A stretch of 64,000 nucleotides of DNA from Paenibacillus glycanilyticus (lineage in GTDB: Bacteria; Bacillota; Bacilli; Paenibacillales; Paenibacillaceae), in assembly GCF_030161375.1 (NCBI RefSeq), contig NZ_BSSQ01000003.1, positions 124,001 to 188,000 of the forward strand, read 5' to 3'. The position numbers were made by a program, and so were the translations under genes. The notes under the pieces were generated by a model. The model saw only the letters and a list, made by a program, of their open reading frames with translations, had not been told where the DNA came from and did no database searches. Below, piece by piece: positions 34,787 to 42,486 of the stretch (its first letter is position 1; each line of letters starts with the position of its first letter).

Positions 34787-35119
34787 CTATGCGTTTTGAA
34801 CTTCTGCTTCCGGCAGCGGATGACGAACGATCTTCACTTCGTAGAAATTGATTTTGTTCGAAATAATATACTCTGGCGTCTCCCGGTGCGAATGCGATTC
34901 GCGGAAAGCCTCACTTCGCGTCCACGCTTGGAAGTTCTCTTTACTCTCCCATTTGGTGCTCACGGTTACCTCATCGTACTCTTTCGTATTTTCGGTGAGC
35001 ATGACCTCAAGACCAAGAAAACCGGCCATTCCTTCCACCTTGCCGACCCGGTCGAAGCGTTCTATCAGCTTTATTCCGTTCCCTTTTGTAATCTGCGATA
35101 CGTTTGTAACGATCACCAT
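34787..35119 (-). CDS. isdG: IsdG-type heme-degrading monooxygenase
   Basis: 110 aa, ferredoxin-like ABM fold. The catalytic triad of IsdG/IsdI is present with the same spacing: Asn6, Trp66 (ENFQAW) and His76 (FRESHSH). It opens heme in the cytoplasm, releasing iron (as staphylobilin-type products in Staphylococcus). The gene is monocistronic, ends at its own terminator and is divergent from the mini-NEAT gene. An HssR-like box, and no obvious Fur box, lies about 45-75 bases upstream of its start, suggesting induction by heme. Confidence 0.92.
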   Translation of the reverse strand: MVIVTNVSQITKGNGIKLIERFDRVGKVEGMAGFLGLEVMLTENTKEYDEVTVSTKWESKENFQAWTRSEAFRESHSHRETPEYIISNKINFYEVKIVRHPLPEAEVQNA

Positions 35120-35164
35120 ATCGGTTCCCTCCCCTTCTTGTTCACGTGGATTTTACTTCCATTT

Positions 35165-35193
35165 TGTGAACAGAGCGTGAATTCCAGATTACA
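35165..35193 (-). promoter_or_regulatory. HssR-like box facing isdG (left arm of inverted repeat)
   Basis: Read on the minus strand it contains TTCACGCTCTGTTCAC: two TTCAC half-sites exactly 11 bases apart, the spacing of the HssR direct repeat (GTTCATATT, two bases, GTTCATATT). The 29-base arm matches the inverse of 35223-35251 at 24 positions. Confidence 0.6.
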
Positions 35194-35222
35194 TTTTTGT
35201 TCCCAAGCTTAACCCGCAAACT

Positions 35223-35251
35223 TGTAATCTAAAATTCATGCTCCGTTCATA
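35223..35251 (+). promoter_or_regulatory. HssR-like box facing the mini-NEAT gene (right arm)
   Basis: It contains TTCATGCTCCGTTCAT, two TTCAT half-sites 11 bases apart, on the plus strand. Extended by two bases, the second half GTTCATAAT matches 8 of 9 positions of the staphylococcal HssR repeat. The 29-base centre between the arms is AT-rich. Confidence 0.6.
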
Positions 35252-35331
35252 ATCGGCGTTTAGAATTCGGGGCGTAGTCAAATCTTGGCAATGGAGTTAG
35301 TGAAACGCTATATTTTTTTTGACTTCTCATT

Positions 35332-35350
35332 GAGAATGATAATCATTGTC
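35332..35350 (+). promoter_or_regulatory. Fur box upstream of the mini-NEAT gene
   Basis: GAGAATGATAATCATTGTC matches the 19-bp Fur consensus at 17 positions. It is preceded by TTGACT (a possible -35). Together with the HssR-like box the gene would be under both iron and heme control. Confidence 0.85.
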
Positions 35351-35487
35351 CGAATATAGCAGTCGACAGTTTCATGAACCATGCCTGTTAGAAAAGGAGC
35401 GGAGGCCTGCGAGCGTAAGAATGACGAGCAGCATAGATCTACGAAACGAACCATCATCCATTAAAAAATAGAGGAGTGTTTATACAA

Positions 35488-35862
35488 ATGGCACAAATGA
35501 TGAAAAGATCGCTGGTAATGACGTTAATGGCAGTAGTCCTGTTAATGGGAATGGCGGCTTCCGCCTTCGCATCTTCGCAAAACTATCAGTTCAACTACAA
35601 CGGCAGCTATCATGCTCATTCGAGTTCTTATATTGCAGGTCCGGCTGAAGTGGACGGCGGCAACGTGACCATCACGCTGACAGGCAACTACTTCCCGCAA
35701 GTTAATGTAGGCGGCGTTAGCTACTACGGTACTTACAGCTCCACAACAAATCTGACGACCATTACCTTCCCTGGCGACACCTCCGCAAACGTTGACCTAA
35801 CGCTGTATGTCGTAGCAGGGCCGCATAGCACCTCGTATAATTTGGAGCTTGAATGGCTGTAA
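35488..35862 (+). CDS. Small secreted NEAT-like protein (mini-NEAT)
   Basis: 124 aa, about 95 after cleavage near SAFASSQ. The ATG at 35488 follows GAGGAG by 11 bases. The mature part aligns by eye with the NEAT domain of the gene at 33661-34608: Y..GPAEV..GG..TITLTGNYF, then VNVGGVSYYGTY, TTITFPGD, VDLTLYVVAGPHSTSYNLEL. Where NEAT domains have Y-x3-Y to hold heme iron, this one has His113-x3-Tyr117. It has no anchor or cysteine, so it should be released, like the Bacillus IsdX hemophores but smaller. It precedes the NEAT-SLH gene by 106 bases with a hairpin between. Confidence 0.7.
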   Translation: MAQMMKRSLVMTLMAVVLLMGMAASAFASSQNYQFNYNGSYHAHSSSYIAGPAEVDGGNVTITLTGNYFPQVNVGGVSYYGTYSSTTNLTTITFPGDTSANVDLTLYVVAGPHSTSYNLELEWL

Positions 35863-35900
35863 TCGCAGCCTAAGATTCAGGCGGTAAGCAAGGCAAAGAA

Positions 35901-35931
35901 GGAAGCGTTGATTCTCCTAATCAACGCTTCC
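35901..35931 (+). terminator. Hairpin between mini-NEAT and NEAT-SLH genes
   Basis: GGAAGCGTTGATT pairs perfectly with AATCAACGCTTCC around 5 bases. The T tract after it is weak (CGTTTGTC), so it may only partly terminate and lower expression of the surface protein. Confidence 0.7.
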
Positions 35932-35968
35932 CGTTTGTCAAATATAAGTACAAAGGGAGTTAATCAAA

Positions 35969-38848
35969 GTGAAATTATTGTTTAGAAGGTCATTAGCCAT
36001 CGTAATGGCATTCGCTTTATTCCTTGGCATTCTACATATTCCCCCCGCCTCCGCAGCTTCGTCATCCGTTCGCGATGGTGAGTTTGATGTTCCTTTTCGT
36101 TATTTGAAAGACGGTTCGACCGAAACTTCGGCTGCTGACACTTTTATGGTTAAGAACAGCGGCAAACTGATCATTAAAGACGGTAAAGCTGTATTCGAGC
36201 ATCAAGTTACAAAAGCAAACTACTCTACATTTGAATATTTCGGCTCGCGTAACCCAGGTAAGGCCAAAGCCGTTATCACTTCATCCGGCGGCGTGGAAAG
36301 CGTCAATGGACTGGATGGTTATACACCGGCTGTTTCAGGAGACGCTGCTTCACCCAACAATGACAATGTCGTTATTCGATTAGAAATCGAGGACGTTTAT
36401 TCCCTACAGGATATTGTGATGCATATTAACGACAAAGAAAATATTTTCGGCGCAAATTATTACAACCATTGGTATAACGCGCAATTGCAGCTTCAACTAG
36501 ACGGAATCGACCTATCCCCTCTTCCAGGCGGTGGCGATGGCGACGGCGGGAATGGCGTTATTACCCGAGATACGTTTAATTCTCTAGTATCAGCCGCAAA
36601 TCTGCTGCTTGGAAGCGCGGTAGAAGGCGAAGCAGATGGCCAATACAAAACGGGATCCATAGCAGAACTGCAAGCTAAGCTTACTCTGGCAAACGCTTTG
36701 GCCGCAGACGATGATTATCTTGAAGTTGCTTACAAAACGCTGGATACGGCGGTTAAAAATTTCAAGAACAACGTTGTTGTCGTGAACAAAGCCGCGCTAT
36801 CCCGATGGATTCTGGAAGCCAAAACATGGCTGGCCAAAGATCCTAAGGATTCCGGCTTTGCGGAAAGCGGCATCGCATCTTCCTTGCGGTTCGGAGCGGC
36901 TTACTCCGAAGGAGAATACCCTTCCGAATTCCCTGCCTATGAAGAGATCTCATATGGCGTACCGCTTGGTCTTACCGCGAAGGTGCGCAGAGAACTGGCA
37001 GCTGCCGAGACGTTGTTCCAGGATGCCGCAGCCACGCAAACTCAGGTCAATACGATGGTCTATGAGAAGCTCGCGAAGTATAACTGGGAAGACATCGAGA
37101 AGCAGAGGTATTCGAAGAAATCCGAAGCTGAAATCTATGTATTGGATTCCATCGCGGAAGGAACCAATATTCTGTCTCAATATGCTGGCGATTTTGCAGA
37201 CACGGCCGAGCTTCTGCAGCAGGAAGGGTACTTGGGAACCTTTGCGAACATTACGATTCACGACGATCCTAATGACTCCATCGACTACACCGGCAAATCG
37301 ATTGCTCAATCTTCCCCTAGATCAACGGATGGCCTATTCGGTCCAGCCAATTCCGCTAATCCAGGAAAACCGGTAACATTAAGCAGTACGGCAACGGAAA
37401 AAGTGTTCCAGTCTTATGTAAGAAGCGCCGCTCAGCCCGACTCGTTGTGGCAAGGTTTTGTACGAATCAGATATCCGATGACTTATGCGGATAACAAAGT
37501 GACCGAAATAGCCGGCGTAACAAAAACGGTCTTCATCAGTTTTAATGCTGCTCAGCATAAAGAACTGCTTTCTTTTATCGACCAAGCGCAGCAGCTTCAT
37601 GATAAAGCTGTTGAAGGTACCGGGGTTGGACAATATCCAACCGGATCCAAAGCGACCTTGCAGACCGCAATCGATTCAGCTACAACTAGCGGCGGATATT
37701 TGGCTGCTCCAAGACCTAAAATTTTGACCGCTACAACAGATCTGCAGACCGCGCTTGATACCTTCAAAGCAGCAGCCATTACTAGCCCTACGGATCCGGG
37801 AACGCCGCCTGTCGGCCAGACCCCTAAATACCCGGAAGACGGCAATTATTATATGAACTTCCGGATTCTCAAGGATGGAACCGATGAAGATTCCATCATG
37901 AGCAGGTATGTCAATACAAGAGCGCTTGTGAACGTAAGCGGCGGCGCGAAATCCGTATCCTTCACGCTTAAACAAAGCAAGGAAATTACGGGTTTGACGC
38001 TGAACGGCAGCAGCGGCTCCGTCTCCTCGGCAAACACGGCAAACAACACCCGCGTTGCGACCTTCCAGCTGCCGAGTTTATCCTCCAAAATTAACGGCTG
38101 GGTAGACGTCAATTGGCCGGAAATCAATTACGTGCATAACTATGATGTTCAGTTCCTATTTAGTGAAAGCTCCGCCGTGTATGCAGGCGAGAATCCGTCT
38201 GTTCCGGGCGGCAGCGGCAACGTTGGTCCCCCTCCTGGCTTAGAGGTACCGGGCAAAGAGGAAGAAGCCGAAGGAGAAGGCGAGGGATCCGAAGAACCAG
38301 CAACAACGGTTCAATTCTCGGACATTAACAAACATTGGGCTAAAGCCAATATTGAAGCTGCCGTGAAGCTTGGCATCGTTAACGGCTTCACCGACGGAAG
38401 TTTCCGTCCGGAGAATACAGTATCCCGCGGTGAGTTTGCCGTGATGATCAGCCGCGCGCTTATGCTGGAGGGCGAAGATTCGGGTATGGTCTTCCAAGAC
38501 GCAGGCTCGATCCCAGGCTGGGCGAAGGATCATATTGCGCGCGCGATTGCCGCCGGTCTCATGCAAGGCTTCGCCGACGACACCTTCCGTGTGTCCGACC
38601 AGCTTTCCCGTGCCCAGCTTGCCGTTATTATCGCAAGAGCGGCCAGCTTAAAGCTGGATGGCGCAAGTAGCGCAAACTTCACCGACTCGGCAGCTATTCC
38701 TGCCTGGGCTAGCAAAGAAGTCGCGGCTGCCGTAGATGCCGGGCTGATTCAAGGCAAGGATAACCGTTTTGCCCCTAACGAGACGGCAACACGCGCCGAG
38801 GCCATTACGATGATCATGCGGCTTCTGGCATTTTTCGAGAAGAAATAA
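35969..38848 (+). CDS. S-layer-anchored heme-binding protein with two NEAT and three SLH domains
   Basis: 959 aa. The GTG start is 9 bases after AAAGGGAG. The order is: signal peptide (1-30); NEAT1 (about 35-180) with Y165-NHW-Y169; a FIVAR-like helical module (about 190-270); a long helical middle (270-410); a beta-rich part (410-530); a second FIVAR-like module (about 530-600); NEAT2 (about 620-735) with Y721-VHN-Y725; a Gly/Glu linker; and three SLH domains (about 778-959: FSDINKHWAKANIEAAVKLG, VFQDAGSIPGWAKDHIARAI, NFTDSAAIPAWASKEVAAAV). The SLH domains bind pyruvylated wall polymer. It would gather heme at the cell surface and pass it inward. Confidence 0.9.
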   Translation: MKLLFRRSLAIVMAFALFLGILHIPPASAASSSVRDGEFDVPFRYLKDGSTETSAADTFMVKNSGKLIIKDGKAVFEHQVTKANYSTFEYFGSRNPGKAKAVITSSGGVESVNGLDGYTPAVSGDAASPNNDNVVIRLEIEDVYSLQDIVMHINDKENIFGANYYNHWYNAQLQLQLDGIDLSPLPGGGDGDGGNGVITRDTFNSLVSAANLLLGSAVEGEADGQYKTGSIAELQAKLTLANALAADDDYLEVAYKTLDTAVKNFKNNVVVVNKAALSRWILEAKTWLAKDPKDSGFAESGIASSLRFGAAYSEGEYPSEFPAYEEISYGVPLGLTAKVRRELAAAETLFQDAAATQTQVNTMVYEKLAKYNWEDIEKQRYSKKSEAEIYVLDSIAEGTNILSQYAGDFADTAELLQQEGYLGTFANITIHDDPNDSIDYTGKSIAQSSPRSTDGLFGPANSANPGKPVTLSSTATEKVFQSYVRSAAQPDSLWQGFVRIRYPMTYADNKVTEIAGVTKTVFISFNAAQHKELLSFIDQAQQLHDKAVEGTGVGQYPTGSKATLQTAIDSATTSGGYLAAPRPKILTATTDLQTALDTFKAAAITSPTDPGTPPVGQTPKYPEDGNYYMNFRILKDGTDEDSIMSRYVNTRALVNVSGGAKSVSFTLKQSKEITGLTLNGSSGSVSSANTANNTRVATFQLPSLSSKINGWVDVNWPEINYVHNYDVQFLFSESSAVYAGENPSVPGGSGNVGPPPGLEVPGKEEEAEGEGEGSEEPATTVQFSDINKHWAKANIEAAVKLGIVNGFTDGSFRPENTVSRGEFAVMISRALMLEGEDSGMVFQDAGSIPGWAKDHIARAIAAGLMQGFADDTFRVSDQLSRAQLAVIIARAASLKLDGASSANFTDSAAIPAWASKEVAAAVDAGLIQGKDNRFAPNETATRAEAITMIMRLLAFFEKK

Positions 38849-38850
38849 AT

Positions 38851-38890
38851 AAAGAGCCTTCGCGCAAGTTAAACTTGTGCGAAGGCTTTT
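38851..38890. terminator. Shared terminator of NEAT-SLH and vanZ-like genes
   Basis: AGCCTTCGCGCAAGTT and AACTTGTGCGAAGGCT pair around one base, with a T run on the plus strand and an A run upstream. It overlaps the last codons of the minus-strand gene. Confidence 0.85.
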
Positions 38891-39360
38891 CCCTTGCGCG
38901 GAGCCAGTAATACCCAGCCCAGCAAGCCGCCTAAACCATTCAGAATCAAATCGTCGACGTCAAAACTTCCCATCGAGAAAACAAGCTGCGAGCATTCCAG
39001 CGCAAAGCTTAAGCCAAAAGATAGGGACGCTGCCCCAAGGAAAGATCCCCATGTGCGGTTAGCCCATAATCGGATAAAAACCCCGCACGGGATAAAGATC
39101 GCAATATTCCCTATAAAATTAACCTGTTCATGGGTATCGGACAACCCTGCTATATTCCCTTCAATCGTCTTGAAAGGAGTAAAATTAGCCCTCTGCAACC
39201 CGTAATCCATATATTCGGGATTATTCAGCGACCAGTGGAGCTGATGCCATAAGAACTCGAGGTTAACCGAGCCGAACTTAAACAAAATCACTTTGAGCAA
39301 AACGTACAGATAGAACAGAAAGAAAACGGAGCTTATCGTTCCTCGTGTGTATTTCATCAT
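38869..39360 (-). CDS. VanZ-like membrane protein
   Basis: 163 aa with about four membrane helices. It carries the VanZ signature in the block NFIGNIAIFIPCGVFIRLW and the late SFGLSFALECSQLVFSMGSFDVDDLILNGLGGLLG. VanZ confers low teicoplanin resistance in enterococci, but most chromosomal family members have no known role. It stands alone between the heme and inositol regions. Confidence 0.88.
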   Translation of the reverse strand: MMKYTRGTISSVFFLFYLYVLLKVILFKFGSVNLEFLWHQLHWSLNNPEYMDYGLQRANFTPFKTIEGNIAGLSDTHEQVNFIGNIAIFIPCGVFIRLWANRTWGSFLGAASLSFGLSFALECSQLVFSMGSFDVDDLILNGLGGLLGWVLLAPRKGKAFAQV

Positions 39361-39428
39361 GTGTTATCCCTGCTTTCCTAACGATCCAACGGGAAGGATC
39401 CAATGTTCTTATTAAGAATAAGAGACAT

Positions 39429-39445
39429 TGCTTAAGAATTAAGCA
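39429..39445. repeat. Inverted repeat downstream of lacI
   Basis: TGCTTAA-GAA-TTAAGCA, seven-base arms, upstream of the vanZ-like gene. It could be a weak operator for a LacI-type protein (half TTAAGC also occurs in the iolD palindrome) or part of the vanZ promoter. Confidence 0.35.
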
Positions 39446-39477
39446 GGGTAAATCTAAAGTTTTTCTTAAAAAGAAAA

Positions 39478-40485
39478 CTAAATGCTCGCGCGCATGGCCG
39501 TAGACTTCCGAATCGTAAGCGACGGTGGCAGCACGACGCGTTCAGGCGATTCGCCGGGCTTGCCGATCTGGCGGACTAGCAGCTGCAAGGCGGTTTGACC
39601 GAGCTGCTCGATCGGCTGGGCAATCGTCGTAAGCGGCGGATCCGTGACGGAAGCAAGAACCGTATCGTCAAATCCAACGATAGAGCATTCCTCCGGTATC
39701 CGTACCCCCAGCTCCTTAGCCGCTTGGAGAGCTCCGATGGCAAGAAGGTCATTGCAGCAAAAAATAGCTGTCGGCCGATTCCCGCTTTGAAACAGCTCGC
39801 TCGCTTTCGCTTTGGCTTCTTTGATGCTTGTGCTGAGCACAAACGCCGGATCAAGAGGAAGACCGGCCTGCTCGGCCGTTGCCCGGAACCCCCGGACCCG
39901 CTCCCTGCTGCTGCTGATCGAATCCTGCTCCGCCAATACGGCAAGATTCCGATGCCCAAGCATGATCAGATGCTCGGCGGCTGCGGAACCTCCCTTGTAA
40001 TCATCAACCACAACGGACGGAACTTCGACGGACGGAAGCTCCCTGGCTAGCAGCGTAACCGGAATATTAGCCTTCAGCAACGGATCCAGCACGGACAAAT
40101 CCTTCAGACCGGTTCCAATAATAACGCCGTCCACGTTTTTTTGCTGCAGCAGCTCGGCATACCGTTCGACCTTCTCGTCTTTGTTATCCGTGCTGCATAT
40201 AAAGACGCTGTATCCATGGCGTTGGCCTTCGTCTTCTACAGCCCTTGCGATCTCCGCAAAAAAAGGATTGGAGATGTCCGGAACCAACAGTCCCAGCGCG
40301 TACGTTTTTTTACCGGTTAATGCCGAAGCGATCATGCTTGGTTTATAGCCCATCTGCATCATGATCTGTTTGATTTCGTTCCGGCGTTCCTCGCTGATTT
40401 TCCCCTTGCCGTTTATGACAAGAGACACGGTTGCTATGGATACGCCTGCTGCCTTTGCTACATCATATATGGTTGCTTTCATCAT
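39478..40485 (-). CDS. LacI-family regulator at the end of the iol operon
   Basis: 335 aa. The N-terminal helix-turn-helix is ATIYDVAKAAGVSIATVSLVINGKGKI with the hinge YKPSMIASALTGKKT, followed by a periplasmic-binding-protein-like effector domain (LGLLVPDISNPFFAEIARAV, IVGFDDTVLASVTDPPLTTI). It is the seventh and last gene of the iol unit, 65 bases past iolB, and probably represses it until an inositol catabolite binds. Bacillus subtilis uses the DeoR-type IolR instead. The perfect palindrome before iolD has the central CG preferred by LacI proteins. Confidence 0.88.
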   Translation of the reverse strand: MMKATIYDVAKAAGVSIATVSLVINGKGKISEERRNEIKQIMMQMGYKPSMIASALTGKKTYALGLLVPDISNPFFAEIARAVEDEGQRHGYSVFICSTDNKDEKVERYAELLQQKNVDGVIIGTGLKDLSVLDPLLKANIPVTLLARELPSVEVPSVVVDDYKGGSAAAEHLIMLGHRNLAVLAEQDSISSSRERVRGFRATAEQAGLPLDPAFVLSTSIKEAKAKASELFQSGNRPTAIFCCNDLLAIGALQAAKELGVRIPEECSIVGFDDTVLASVTDPPLTTIAQPIEQLGQTALQLLVRQIGKPGESPERVVLPPSLTIRKSTAMRASI

Positions 40486-40537
40486 TAACGGTCTCCATTC
40501 GCACGTAACTTATTTACATTCATTATGCGCGTAAAGG

Positions 40538-40551
40538 GGAACGCTTTCAAT
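40538..40551 (-). promoter_or_regulatory. LacI/CcpA-like half-operator upstream of lacI
   Basis: Minus strand TTGAAAGCGTTCC; the left half matches a cre site and the right half is poor. It may give the regulator gene separate control. Confidence 0.3.
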
Positions 40552-41372
40552 CATGATCTGTCCGGAGCCGGAACGGGCATCAGCCAAGCATGCGCCGGAT
40601 CATTATAAAACTTCCACGTTCGGACCGGGCCGGCCATGACGTTTAAATAGTAGACTTCATAACCTGGAGGTGCCGATACGGGATGGTAACCTCTTGGTAC
40701 AAGCACCGCTTCCCCGTCTCCGACGGCCAATGTCTCGTCCAGCGAGCGGTCATCCGTATAGACCCGTTGAACCGCAAAACCTTGGGCAGGATTCGTATGA
40801 TAATAATACGTCTCCTCGAGCAGCGATTCCTCCGGGAGGAAGTTGCGGTCATGCTTATGCGGCGGGTAACTCGACCAATGTCCGCCAGGCGTAAATACTT
40901 CAACGACGAGCAGGCTGTCCGCCGGCTCGCTCTCCGGCAAGATGTTCTGAACGAGCCGCGCCATATTGCCGCTGCCCCGATGTTCGATTCCGACTTTCTC
41001 CGGCGGAATCAAACGTGCTTCACGCCCGCTTTTGCCCGGCGCAAGACATACGGCAAGCTCGAGCTCCGTAAGCGCCGTTACGCTCCAATTGTCGCTGCTT
41101 GGCACATAAACGGAATACGGCGGTATTTTTTCAAATACGCTCATTCTTTGGCCAATCCCGTTCCAACTGTTTGTGTTTGTGGATACGTCTGCCTTGCCGC
41201 TAAGCAGCACGAGACAAGCTTCCTGATCACCAGTGTCCCGCTTAAGCGACTGTCCCGGCGTCAGCTTGAATACTTCAAACCCAACGTATTCCCAGCCAGC
41301 GGATTGCGGGGTTACCGACAGGACGGAACCGTCAGCGCCTGATTCGCGCTCTACGATCAGTTTGTTTCTCAT
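40551..41372 (-). CDS. iolB: 5-deoxy-glucuronate isomerase
   Basis: 273 aa from the ATG at 41372, 6 bases after AGGAGG. Double-cupin fold. The metal-binding part WSSYPPHKHDRNFLPEESLLEETYYYHTNP is the IolB hallmark, and YHPVSAPPGYEVYYLNVMAGP closes the second cupin. It converts 5-deoxy-glucuronate to 2-deoxy-5-keto-gluconate, the substrate of IolC. It follows iolG by 66 bases. Confidence 0.95.
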   Translation of the reverse strand: MRNKLIVERESGADGSVLSVTPQSAGWEYVGFEVFKLTPGQSLKRDTGDQEACLVLLSGKADVSTNTNSWNGIGQRMSVFEKIPPYSVYVPSSDNWSVTALTELELAVCLAPGKSGREARLIPPEKVGIEHRGSGNMARLVQNILPESEPADSLLVVEVFTPGGHWSSYPPHKHDRNFLPEESLLEETYYYHTNPAQGFAVQRVYTDDRSLDETLAVGDGEAVLVPRGYHPVSAPPGYEVYYLNVMAGPVRTWKFYNDPAHAWLMPVPAPDRS

Positions 41373-41438
41373 GTCATTCCTCCTAAATCTGAAGTGAAGT
41401 TCTTCCAATGAAAAACTTACTTCGTAAGCATTATTGTG

Positions 41439-42452
41439 TTATGTCAGCTCGCTCAGCCTGATCGGTCTGCCTAATTTAGCGGACTGCTTCGCAGCCAGCG
41501 CAATAAGTTCGGCTTGCAGCCCATCGTAACCTTCTACGGGGAGCGGACGGTTATGGAGCACGCTGTCAATGAACATCTTCGTTTCTTCCATATAAGCCTC
41601 GTTATAACGCTCCAGGAAAAAATGCAGCGGCTTGTCGCGGACGACACCTGTCTCATCGCTTAAAGTCACTGTATTCGGATAATCGTTCTCCGCTGAAACC
41701 GCGCCGCGGGAGCCAAACACTTCGACTCGTTGATCATAGCCGTATACGGCACGGCGGCTGTTGTCGATGACCGCGAGGGCACCGTTGTCAAAAGTCAGCG
41801 TAATAACAGCCGTATCATAATCGCCAAGTTCGCCGATAACCGGATCAACCAGTACGGCTCCTTGGGCAAATACCGTGTCTACCTCGCTGCCCGACAGGTA
41901 GCGGGCCATGTCAAAGTCGTGGATCGCCATGTCCATAAAGATCCCGCCGGACACTTGAATGTACGCCGGGCTGGGCGGATTCGGATCCCGCGACGTAATT
42001 TTGACCAGATGCGGCATCCCGATCCGATCTTCGGCAACAAGCTGCCGCAACCGTTTGAAGTTATGGTCAAACCGCCGGTTGAAGCCAATCTGCAACTTGA
42101 CGCCCGCTTTCTTCACGGCTTCAAGCGCTTCTCTCGTCCGGTTCACGTCCATGCTGACTGGCTTCTCGCAGAACACATGCTTGCCGGCTTCCGCCGACTG
42201 AATAATGAGCGGAACATGCGTATCCGTCGATGAGCAAATATAAATCGCGTCAACATCCGGATGTGCGATCACTTCCGAACTGTCCGAAGTAACCATGCCG
42301 ATTCCTCGGGCACTTGCCCATGCCATCAGCTCATCGCTCACGCACAAATCGCTGATCGCGACAACTTCCGCTTCTCCCATGCGGAGCAGGTTATCCGCAT
42401 GAATCTTGCCAATCCGCCCCGCGCCAATAATCCCCACTCTAACCTTGTTCAT
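41439..42452 (-). CDS. iolG: Inositol 2-dehydrogenase
   Basis: 337 aa, GFO/IDH/MocA family. The Rossmann motif is VGIIGAGRIGKIHADNLLRM, the EKP motif VFCEKPVSMD, and the catalytic region GGIFMDMAIHDFDMARYLSG has the D-x3-H of myo-inositol dehydrogenases. It oxidises myo-inositol to scyllo-inosose with NAD, the first step of the pathway. GGAGGAG precedes the ATG by 5 bases. It lies 34 bases downstream of iolA. Confidence 0.93.
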   Translation of the reverse strand: MNKVRVGIIGAGRIGKIHADNLLRMGEAEVVAISDLCVSDELMAWASARGIGMVTSDSSEVIAHPDVDAIYICSSTDTHVPLIIQSAEAGKHVFCEKPVSMDVNRTREALEAVKKAGVKLQIGFNRRFDHNFKRLRQLVAEDRIGMPHLVKITSRDPNPPSPAYIQVSGGIFMDMAIHDFDMARYLSGSEVDTVFAQGAVLVDPVIGELGDYDTAVITLTFDNGALAVIDNSRRAVYGYDQRVEVFGSRGAVSAENDYPNTVTLSDETGVVRDKPLHFFLERYNEAYMEETKMFIDSVLHNRPLPVEGYDGLQAELIALAAKQSAKLGRPIRLSELT

Positions 42453-42486
42453 CTGCGCTCCTCCAGCTCCCTTGAGGTAAGCCCGC

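Noticed and set aside
34787..35119. isdG under direct Fur control
   Set aside because: The nearest Fur box (35332-35350) is more than 200 bases upstream, on the far side of the HssR-like repeat, and is better placed for the plus-strand gene.
35281..35320. Fifth copy of the 28-bp repeat (GTTAGTGAAACGCTAT)
   Set aside because: Only part of the repeat core is similar and the second half is absent; likely chance.
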